Assembly (NCBI GenBank): GCA_030267565.1
Contig: BRXU01000021.1
Coordinates: forward strand, 2,499,424 to 2,563,423
Source of the DNA: Pleodorina starrii
Lineage: Eukaryota > Chlorophyta > Chlorophyceae > Chlamydomonadales > Volvocaceae
Reading direction: 5' to 3'
Length of the DNA stretch: 64,000 bases
Within the stretch, counting starts at the first letter, position 1. Each line of letters opens with the position of its first letter. A program made the position numbers and the translations under genes. Below are positions 25,701 through 33,694 of the stretch, in pieces. The notes under the pieces are model-generated. The model was not told the origin of the DNA, searched no databases, and was given only the letters and a program-made list of their open reading frames with translations.

Positions 25701-28700
25701 TTACTGCTTGGTTGGTTGGTTGGTCGATTTCTTGGTTGATCGGTTGGGTTTGTGGAGCACCGTCAGGGAGCAGGCGGTTTGGGGCGGTTGCGGGCGGGGC
25801 TGCGCCACCACCGCCTCTACGCAGCCTGCAACAGTCCACCGCAGCAGCAGCAGCAGCTGTTGTGTGTGGGTGTGCGCTCTCTCTGCCGCATCACCTGCGC
25901 CGTGACCCTCGCATCGACCGGTGGGGCACATCGGTTGTTGGGTTCCGCTCCCCCGCCTGGTGGACTGCCGCGCGGATAACACATCCGGGTCATCCGCCCG
26001 ACCGCCACCGCCCATTCCGCCCCGCCCCGCCCCGCCCCGCCCCAACCCCCCCTTTCTGCGTCCCCCGCCTGGCCAGATTGACTTTGGCCCCAGCGGCTAC
26101 GGCGACCCCAACGAGTTGGAGCCGGGCGGCAGCCCCATCCCGCCGGACGCCCGGGTGCAGGGCGCCTTCCCGGGCTGCGGCGACCCGCCCTGTTGGGGGG
26201 ACCGCCACCTCATTGTGGTGGACAATGCGACATGCATGCTGTATGAGGCGTGGAGGAGGTGCGGAGGAAGGGCGGGGGGCGGGGGGTCGAGCGGGCGGGG
26301 TTTGATTTTTTTGGGGGGGAAGGGGCGGAGGGCTTGGGGTTGCTGCGTGTTTGGGGGCGAGTACAGTATACCGATGTGCGCCAAACCCGGTCGGCTTTAA
26401 GAGTCCTCCTCCTCTCCACTCCACTCCTCTCTGCACGGCTCGCCTGGTCGACGCTGCTGGCGTCTTTGCCAGCTTGCACCCACATGGCCGCTTGTGCTCG
26501 ACCCCTCGCTCTGCCGGCGCTCCTTTTCCCTCGCACGTCCCTTGCACCCACCTGAGCCCCCGCTTGCCCCTCCACGCCCCGCCTCCGCCGCACGCAGCTT
26601 CCCGCCCTCTGTCACCGGCACGGGCGCCTGGCAGGTGGGAGGGGGCCGGGCAGGGCCGAGCCGGACTGGGCCGGACTGGGGGTTGGGAGCGGTGGCAGCG
26701 GCCCGTCACTGCGCGCTCCCCAATGAAGCCGCACTGCACTGCACCGCACTGCACTGCACTGGCGGAAGCCCGCCTGCGGCTGCATCTGGGCTTGCTTCAT
26801 GCTTTCCTTCGGCTGCCTTGCTGCTGTTTGGTGGCTGCAACCACCTCCCACCCTCCCATTGCACTCCCCTAGACACACAACAACCCGCCTCCTCCCCGCG
26901 CCCCTCCCGCCCCCCACCCCCCGTTGCTCCCCCGCCCCGCCCCCCGACCCCGTTGGTCAACAACATCCGCAGTGTCTCACTGTTACCGTATACAAACGAG
27001 CACATCACTCCCTGAACCCACCTCCCCACACACACCCCGGGCCCCGTTCCCTCGCCTCGGGCCGTTTTAATTACCCCCCCCCCCCCACACACACACACAC
27101 CACCACCCCTCCCCTGCACCTGCACCGGCCCCTGCACCTGCCACCGGCCTCCTCCCCTGCCCCTGCCCCTGCAGGTTGAGGCGCTGCTTCGCTTCAATCT
27201 GTCCCGCAACGCCCTGGACCACCCCCTGGGCGCCACCTCGGCGGACGCCGCCGGCCTGCCCATCCTGCCGGGGCTGCTGCGCTGGGAGGAGGTGGCGGTG
27301 AGGGGCTATGTGGACCATGCGTTGCGCTTCACGGGACCCAACTCGCGACCCGCCTATGCCATGCCCGCCACGCACTTTGCCGCGGCGGGATACCAGGGCC
27401 GCGACGCGCCGTACATGGGCATGCGCGTGCGCCTGAAGGCGAGCTACAACTGCTCCCAGCTGGCGCGCGCGGCGGCGATTGTGTGCGAGGGGCTGAAAAA
27501 GTACGGCGCGTTCTTTGCGGACAATGGACTGCCCTGGGACTTTGCAGGTGAGAGGCTGCTGCTGTCATTGTTGATGACGGTGATGATGATGATGTTAATG
27601 ATGTTGTTGGGAAGGGCTCGATACGGTCGGGAGGGCGCGTTGCGGAAGCGTAGGAGGGAGGGAGGGAGGGACGCTGGGGGCGCTCTTTCGGTGGGTGGGT
27701 GGGTGGGTGGGTGGGTGGGTGGGTGGGTGGGTGGGTGGGTGGGTGGGTGGGTGGGTGGGTGGGTGGGTGGGTGGGTGGGTGGGTGGGTGGGTGGGTGGGT
27801 GGGTGGGTGGGTGGGTGGGTGGGTGGGTGGGTGGGTGGGTGGGTGGGTGGGTGGGTGGGTGGGTGGCTCGGATTGCGGCACATGCTTGGTTGGCTAAGCT
27901 ACCTTCCCAGCTCCCTGGTAGCACATCCGGTCCGTCGTGTGTGTGGTGCACCTGTGGTGGTGTTGCTACTTGTTGCTGACTGATGCACCACCCGGGTGAT
28001 GCACCCCAACCCGAACCCCAACCCCAACCCCCCGGGGCCCCCTTTCAGGCGAGGGCACCGACAAATGGTACTCGATCTGGAACGAGCTCAAGGAGGTCCA
28101 GAACATCAACTCGACGTACATGGAGGTACGGCGTACGGCAGTACGGCGAGGCACACTGGGCGCAGCGCGGCGCGTGTTGCACGGCAATGGTCTCTCACTG
28201 CTTCAGTGTTACCCCTCTGTGTGTGTACGTGTACGTGTACGTGTGCGGTCGGTCGGTTTGGAGGGAGGTCCGTTGCCCTCGCCTTGGCGCCATCCCGGAC
28301 TGCTGCTGCTGCTGCGGCTGCGGCTGCTTAGGCCAAAGTCGCCTGGGTCCGCACATAACCGCCCCACCCACCCACCGCCCCACCCCCCTTACCCGCCCAC
28401 CCGCCTGCCTGCCCAGGTGATCGACCCCGGCTGCATCTGCGTCAACTACGGATGCACCATTGCCGAGTGCAACGGGTGTGGGAGGGAGGGAGGGGGGAAG
28501 GGGGCCGAGGGAGCGAGGGAGGGAGGGAGGGAGGAGGCCGCGAGGGGGGCGGGCGGGCGGGGAGCAGATGCGGGAGGGAGGGGACGGGGCGGGCGGAGGC
28601 CAGGGAGGGGCGCGGGGTGCAGCGGAGGAAGGCGGGGAGAGGGGGAGGGAGGGACTGGAAGGGGAGGGGAGGGGAGGGGAGGGGAGTCACTCCACGTCGT

Positions 28701-29354
28701 TCCGTTCCGTGTGGGACGTTTCTCCTCCCGGCACCCCATCCACCAAACCATCTGCGCGCCCCGCCCTCTCGCCTCCTCCTCCCGCATCTTTCCTTGAGCT
28801 CCTCCCGCATCCTTCCTTGAGCTCCTCCCGCATCCTTCCTTGAGCTCCTCCCGCATCTTTCCGCCTACCAGCTTTGCCCATTCGGGCTGCCAGACCTCAA
28901 CCCGTACTCTTACCCCTCGCCCCTATCCTTACCCCCTCCCTCCCCCGCCTCGCCCCTCCGCAGCATGTCGTGGGTGGACCCCAACGCGCCCACCACCTAC
29001 CCCTCCATCGTGGACCCCGCCGCCAGCCTCCACTTCGCCGGCAACATCTACTACAAGCCAGGCAACAGCGAGGCTGGTGACACGCTGTATGTGGACCAGC
29101 GGGTGCCGCCGCTGGGGCAGGGCTACGCGGGCGGCCTGGCGGGCTGGGCTCAGTACCTGGGCGGGGGCAACGAAGCGGGCAGCGTCGAGCGAGACCCGCA
29201 GATCGACCCGCTCACGTATGCGCCGCGGCCGGACAGCGTGGCGCGCTGCTCGGTGCCGCTACTGGGGGCGGTGGCCACGACTGACTTTTACGGCAGGTCC
29301 AGGGGGGCCACGTGCGGCACGGATGCGGGGGCGGTGAGGTACCCGCAGGCGTGA
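17361..29354 (+). CDS. Large secreted mosaic protein: DNRLRE-like domain, two beta-helix segments, bacterial-like C-terminal domain
   Basis: Sixteen exons join in phase: 17361-17573, 18054-18310, 18692-18922, 19669-19955, 20264-20525, 20823-22488, 23003-23229, 23623-23745, 24054-25392, 25616-25672, 26077-26258, 26598-26634, 27175-27547, 28049-28125, 28417-28475, 28964-29354; about 1926 residues. A hydrophobic signal segment (MLHALLVAILALQLHGSAA) opens the protein. Residues 72-280 resemble DNRLRE/CBM96-like modules (SLLRFEQAHRYVPAGAVVEA, later NYGLMFRG). TWWVGPNGDDDWNSG with PGDSIFLMTGVY begins a right-handed beta-helix of the DUF1565/pectate-lyase kind; a second starts near 815 (DILVDSVAGNDSQPFDYY). 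Residues 1228-1467 are Ala-rich filler. The C-terminal part (RHLIVVDNATCMLYEAW, SADAAGLPILPGLLRWEEV, KASYNCSQLARAAAIVCEGL) resembles a domain I know from secreted bacterial proteins. Many N-glycosylation sequons fit a cell-wall or extracellular protein. No enzyme activity is asserted. Confidence 0.88.
17941..18042. repeat. (CATCC)n pentanucleotide array
   Basis: About 100 bp of perfect CATCC units in intron 1 of the secreted-protein gene, ending some 12 bp before the acceptor of exon 2. It supplies the pyrimidine-rich tract. Confidence 0.95.
18983..19193. repeat. 17-bp tandem repeat (GGTGGGAAATGGGAMGC)
   Basis: About twelve head-to-tail 17-bp units that alternate between ...GGGACGC and ...GGGAAGC, in intron 3 of the secreted-protein gene close to the donor. 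It is open in several frames only because 17 is not a multiple of three and the unit lacks stops. Confidence 0.9.
20174..20240. repeat. (CCTCCCG)n heptamer array
   Basis: Tandem CCTCCCG units in intron 4 of the secreted-protein gene, shortly before the acceptor at 20263. Confidence 0.85.
20740..20783 (+). repeat. Short intronic element, partial copy
   Basis: TATATAAAGGAGCATATCAT followed by GCCCTGCCCCC, about 40 bp before the acceptor of exon 6 of the secreted-protein gene. The left arm is lost or diverged. Confidence 0.65.
22694..22769. repeat. (CA)n microsatellite
   Basis: Long CA run in intron 6 of the secreted-protein gene, followed by CG-rich unique sequence. Confidence 0.95.
23871..24051. 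repeat. (CCCA)n array grading into (CCCG)n
   Basis: About 139 bp of perfect CCCA followed by CCCG-rich variants up to the acceptor CAG at 24051-24053, in intron 8 of the secreted-protein gene. It is the reverse complement of the GGGT array in intron 13. Confidence 0.95.
24470..25190 (+). other. Ala-rich low-complexity insert within exon 9
   Basis: About 240 residues of Ala runs with Gly, Ser, Pro and His, in frame inside the secreted protein, between the second beta-helix and the C-terminal domain. The DNA is GCC/GCG-rich. It keeps the reading frame and both flanks are conserved-looking, so it reads as a linker or repeat expansion and not an intron. Confidence 0.7.
25451..25505. repeat. (GGT)n repeat
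   Basis: GGT/GAT trinucleotide run in intron 9 of the secreted-protein gene. Confidence 0.85.
26968..27019 (+). repeat. Short intronic element, full copy
   Basis: CAGTGTCTCACTGTTACC, a short core, then ACGAGCACATCACTCCCTGA, in intron 12 of the secreted-protein gene, sense orientation. Confidence 0.7.
27691..27866. repeat. (GGGT)n array
   Basis: About 176 bp of perfect GGGT in intron 13 of the secreted-protein gene. In the transcript it is complementary to the CCCA array of intron 8 and it can also form G-quadruplexes. Confidence 0.95.
28791..28862. repeat. 22-bp tandem repeat, about three copies
   Basis: Units of CTTGAGCTCCTCCCGCAT plus a CCTT spacer repeat three times in intron 15 of the secreted-protein gene, upstream of the last exon. 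Confidence 0.85.
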
Positions 29355-29902
29355 GGAAGGGTGAGGGAGGAGGAGGAGGTGGGATGAGGGAGGAGGAGGA
29401 GGAGGGGGGAAGGTGCGGGGTTGCAACATCGTGTGCGCGCCATGGCTGGGGCGCCGCTTCGGGGCATGTGGTGAATACCGGTAGATTGGGAAGGGAGGTG
29501 TGGTACCTAGGGTGGCGCACTGGCGGCGGGGAGGTGGTGGGGGCGAGGAGGTGGGTGGTAGGAAGACGCGGTTGGCAGCCTCGGCAGTACTTGCTGCGCT
29601 GTACTGCTGTGATCTTATGTGCATTGAACTCCTGCATTAGGTTGGGGCTGTTATATTGTGCAAGGTACAGCGCTAGGTCTTCAGGCTAGGTATATAGCCC
29701 GGCAACTTGGCTGCCCGAACTGATTGCTGGTCGTCCTGCATGCATTGGGTGGGGGGAGCTCCCGAGCAGATTGGCCTCCCACGGCACACACACAGGCGCT
29801 TGCGCGCGCGAGCGCCTGATTCATCGCTGCCACCCGCCCAGAACTGGCCTGTCGCCTTCGCAATAGAATAAGGGTGTCTTCCGGGCGTCAGCTGGCCCGG
29901 TC

Positions 29903-29960
<58 letters not shown>
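29903..29960. repeat. (TATC)n microsatellite
   Basis: Perfect tetranucleotide run about 550 bp after the stop of the secreted-protein gene. Confidence 0.95.
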
Positions 29961-29961
<1 letters not shown>

Positions 29962-30070
29962 CCTAACCGGATCTTGTTGCCTGTCCACACTACTGAGCAG
30001 CAGCAGCACTGTGAACTGCGGGGAAGGGGGGGCAATGACGGCAGCCGTCGTCGCCGCGCCCGGGAGCCAT

Positions 30071-30104
30071 GACTGACTGACTGACTGACTGACTGACTGA
30101 CTGA
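30071..30104. repeat. (GACT)n microsatellite
   Basis: Eight perfect GACT units in intergenic DNA. Confidence 0.95.
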
Positions 30105-31388
30105 TGGAACGCAAGGGCGGTATGTGTCGTCCCCGCATGGTGTGCGCCATTGATCTATTCACCCCTCCCCCTGGGGGGAGCTCGCGAGTCAGGCCCGTGT
30201 GCCTGTGTGTTCGGTGTGTTTGTGTGTTGTGCGCGCGTGTGGCGCTGGCAAACGCGTGTACCATTTGGTACTGGGTGCCGTATACGGTATGGTGGGCAAC
30301 AGCGGGGCCCGTATCGCTCTGCTCCATGTAGCTGCTTGTTTATATTTTGGTACCCTGCACGGCCCTCCCCCCAATGGCTGCCATGGCAGCACCGCTGGCC
30401 CTTCGATGCCCATTATGGGTGGATGGGCGGGCTGGCGGTGGGTGGATGGGTGGGTGGGGTGGGCAGTTGCGGAGATGCCATAGCACCAAGGAAGGAATTG
30501 CCGCGGGAGTGCCGAAAAAAGGTTGTTGCCCGGCAAGCTGCCGGGGGCCGCGGGTGGGGGGATACCGTAGATCCCTTGTTTAAATAGATATGTTGCGTAT
30601 TGAGCAGTGGTGGTGGTGGTGATGTTGGCGGGGGTGACTTCCAGGGACAAGACACCACGTAGGGCCACTCCACCGAACCTCGCGTCCCAATACGGCCTGT
30701 CGGTCGGTCAAGCCTGGCACCCAACTGCGCCGCGTGTGATGTCGATACGACACTTGGGGTTTTGAGGCGACCGCATTCGGTTGGCAGCACCGGACCGGAG
30801 GCGGCCGGTGGGATGGGGTGCCCAGGTAGGGGCGGACCTGCGGCTGCTCGGGGCTGAGAGCTCACTGCGACCGATGGGCGGTGCGGTGCGGTCCGTGCCA
30901 GTGGTCCCGGCCGCCTTGCCGGCACGGGGGGGGGAGGGGGGGCTGCCGCTGCCGTGCACTGCTCGTGCTCGTTTCACACGCTGTTGCTCGTCCAAAACTG
31001 TACTGCACTGCCATCGCCGCACGCTGCACTCATCCCGCTGTGGGGCTGCCCCTGCTACTGCTCCTGTTGTTACCGGTATTGTTGTTATCGGTATTGTTAC
31101 GGTATTGGTGTTGTTTCGGACTTTCAGTGGGCTCCAGCCCCGCCGAGAGCGGTCGTTTGGATGTTAGAGCCAGCGGGTAGGGCCAGCGGGGGCTAGCAGG
31201 CCGTGCACAACTGCTCCTGGGAAACCCGGCGGAGCGCCGTGTTGTATGATTACCGGTACGGTATGTAACCATCACAGCCGTTTTGGCGGTTTGAGTCTCT
31301 GCGGAGGGCCCTCTCCCGACCGTTTTCGAGGTCCAGGGGCCGTCGTCGACAGTCGGACACGGGGGGAGAGAGCCCTGTGATGGGCAAG

Positions 31389-31426
31389 TTTTAGGGTTTT
31401 TAAGGTTTTGGGTTTTGGGTTTTAGG
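31389..31426 (+). repeat. Interstitial telomere-like tract (TTTTAGGG type, degenerate)
   Basis: Reads TTTTAGGG, then TTTTTAAGG, TTTTGGG, TTTTGGG and TTTTAGG. The Chlamydomonas telomere unit is TTTTAGGG. It is short and imperfect, and lies between the secreted-protein and Kelch genes. Confidence 0.6.
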
Positions 31427-32059
31427 AGCCCTCTTGATTGGCGGACGGGAGGGCGGGAGGGAGGGAGGGCCAGAGACGGAGAGGCACCCCGCTTCCTTCG
31501 GTAGGTGGGATAAAGCGCGGGGCACAGCCGTTAGCCCACCTCGGGGGCCGTAGGGCGCCGGGCTTGCGGCCTAGAGCCACAGCCCAAAGTAATTCCGGGT
31601 CGCAGCTCAGGTCGAGAGTGAGGTCCTCTCCCTCCCTCCCCCCGTCCCTCCAGGGTCCCCGCACAGCGCCGGCCCGCCGCCCGTGCGCCCATCGCTCCCT
31701 CATCAACCGAAGTCCCCACATGAAACCGAAATCGCTGCGCAGCCCCACACAACCACCACCTTGCACCACCTTGCATCTCTTAACCCTCCCTCCCCATCTC
31801 CCCCAGCATCAGAGGCTCTTCCCCCTCCCGTGGCTCCCCCTTTTTCGTCCCGCACCGGGCCCCCTTATACGTGGATAACCCCCCGCCCCCTCCCCTCCCC
31901 CCGACTTGATGTCACCGGCCTGGGGGCCTTCAGTGGGTTTAGCCGCGCCATTCTCCGCCTCTGGCGCAATCCTCCACCGAACCTGGTTCGCGTCCCCGCT
32001 GCCACTCCGCGCCCCGCAACCCCCGCGACTCCACCTGCACCTGCACCTCCACTTCATAC

Positions 32060-33694
32060 TCACAGCTCATCGTTGCGCACGCCCTCCATCTCAACCGCCT
32101 CCAAATCCTCACCGCCCGCCTCCTGCCGCCCCCCAACGCTCCCGCCGCCGCGCACCGCCGCCACCCCGCCGCCGCCCACAGCGCACGCCGCCGCGCCGTC
32201 GCCGTCGCCGTCGCCCGCGCCCACGCCGCCCCGCAGCAGCGCCGCCACGCCCCGACCCAGATTCGAATCCGAATCCGAATTTGAATTCAAACCCAGATCC
32301 GAATCCAAGCCCAGACCAAGATCCAGCCGTAGCGCCTCGTTGGTGTAGTAGTACGGGTACGGCGGCCGCGGCGGGTGATCGAGGTGGCACAGATGCCCGC
32401 CGAACACGTAAGCCGCGCCGCCGACGGCGGCGCCGCGGGTGTCGTACAGCGCCACTGGCAGATCCGGCAGCCGTGCCCAGGTTATCCTGGTGGCGGCGCA
32501 GTCGATCGTGAAGGCCCAGGCCTGTTTGGAGCAGGTCAGGCCGGGGGTGGTGGCGGAGCCGCCTGCGACGACGCCGACGCGGATGCGCACAGCCGCGTCG
32601 CCGGCGGCGGCGGTGGCAGCGGCCGCTGCCGCCGCCGGCCCGCCGCCGGACTCGCCCCCGGTGCCTCCGGCGCCTCCGGCGGCGGCGGCGGATTTGCAGG
32701 ATTTGGCCCGGCGCGCCGCGCCGGCGGCGCCGGCGGCGGCGGCGGCGACAGCACTCGGCGGCAGCGTCAGCGTGGTGGACATCACGGCCTGATAGAAATG
32801 TCCCGGCGGCGCCGCCGCGCCGTCGGCATCGTCCGACCTCAGCTTCCTCCAGCTCCGGGCGGCCATGTCGAAGAACCAGGCGTCATTCCGTACGACGTAG
32901 CTGCCGTTGGGCAGCTTCTCCTGGCCTCCGTACATGACGAGCCCGTACGCCTGGCCGGTGGACCAGGGAATCATGCCGTGGCCGCAGCGGCCGCCGGGGC
33001 CGCCGCGCTCCGACGGCGACGCCTCCGCCAGGAGCTCCCATCGATTCTCTGCTGGACTGTACGACCAGACGTCACCGCGGTCGGGGCCCATGCCGCCGTA
33101 CAGGACGAGCTTTCCCTGTACGGCAGCGGCGCCCGCCATGTGGCGCTTGCCGGGCCCCTTGCCCCCAGCGGGGCGGAGCAGCGACCAGGTCAGGTTGGTG
33201 AGATCCAACCGCCACAGCTCGTCAAAGTCGTTGCCGGGCCGGTAATCGTCGCGGTTGGTACGACTGTACCCGCCGTCGCTGCCGCCGTACAGCAGCAGCG
33301 CATCGCCCAGCAGTACGGAGACGTGGCCGAAGCGGCCGCACGGGGCGCGGGGCGCGCGCCCTTTGAAGTAGGCGCCGTAGGCTTCAGCCTGAGGCAGGGG
33401 GCTGGACAGGCGGCGCCAGGCGTAGGAACCGTCGGCGGCGTCCATCACCCATGTGTCGCTCTGCCATGCGCCGGCGGCCCGGTCCCGGTCGTAGTAATAG
33501 CCGTGCGTTGTCAGCAGCTGGCCTTTGTAAGCGTGGCAGGCGTGACCGTAGCGTATGGAGGGATAGAGGCTGGTGCCAGCGGAGTCCGGCGACTGCCGAT
33601 GCACTGTTTGCCATGCGGGAGCGGCATACGCTGCCACATGCCATGCTATCAGGCAGATAGTGACAGGATACAATAATGATGTCAATTTCTTCAT
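32060..33694 (-). CDS. Secreted Kelch-repeat protein
   Basis: A single open frame of 544 codons from ATG at 33694. The start MKKLTSLLYPVTICLIAWHV is a signal peptide. Kelch blades follow: YGHACHAYKGQLLTTHG, GRFGHVSVLLGDALLLYGGS, KRHMAGAAAVQGKLVLYGGM, GLVMYGGQEKLPNGSYVV and GGAAYVFGGHL, each with the Gly-Gly pair and the aromatic/Trp positions of a beta-propeller blade. An Ala/Gly-rich loop interrupts the propeller around residues 315-370. The frame ends in NDEL, which resembles an HDEL-type ER-retention tail. A good splice donor (GAGCT then GTGAGTATG) overlaps the stop codon, so the true 3' end could lie further downstream in another exon; I found no convincing acceptor. Kelch propellers bind proteins or sugars, and the partner is unknown. 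Confidence 0.82.
   Translation of the reverse strand: MKKLTSLLYPVTICLIAWHVAAYAAPAWQTVHRQSPDSAGTSLYPSIRYGHACHAYKGQLLTTHGYYYDRDRAAGAWQSDTWVMDAADGSYAWRRLSSPLPQAEAYGAYFKGRAPRAPCGRFGHVSVLLGDALLLYGGSDGGYSRTNRDDYRPGNDFDELWRLDLTNLTWSLLRPAGGKGPGKRHMAGAAAVQGKLVLYGGMGPDRGDVWSYSPAENRWELLAEASPSERGGPGGRCGHGMIPWSTGQAYGLVMYGGQEKLPNGSYVVRNDAWFFDMAARSWRKLRSDDADGAAAPPGHFYQAVMSTTLTLPPSAVAAAAAGAAGAARRAKSCKSAAAAGGAGGTGGESGGGPAAAAAAATAAAGDAAVRIRVGVVAGGSATTPGLTCSKQAWAFTIDCAATRITWARLPDLPVALYDTRGAAVGGAAYVFGGHLCHLDHPPRPPYPYYYTNEALRLDLGLGLDSDLGLNSNSDSDSNLGRGVAALLRGGVGAGDGDGDGAAACAVGGGGVAAVRGGGSVGGRQEAGGEDLEAVEMEGVRNDEL

Larger units (their letters stand above)
29355..32059. other. Convergent intergenic region with microsatellites
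   Basis: Between the stop of the secreted-protein gene and the 3' end of the Kelch gene. It holds a TATC run (29903-29960), a GACT run (30071-30104), a telomere-like tract (31389-31426), and an intron-type motif TATACGTGGATAACC at about 31867. The last suggests that the 31.4-32.05 kb part may belong to a transcript I cannot define. No clear coding exon was found. Confidence 0.45.

Noticed and set aside
27329..27883. Minus-strand Pro-Thr-His repeat protein
   Set aside because: It is the GGGT array of intron 13 read in reverse.
29903..30104. Possible CRISPR-like or satellite array
   Set aside because: Simple tetranucleotide microsatellites without spacers.
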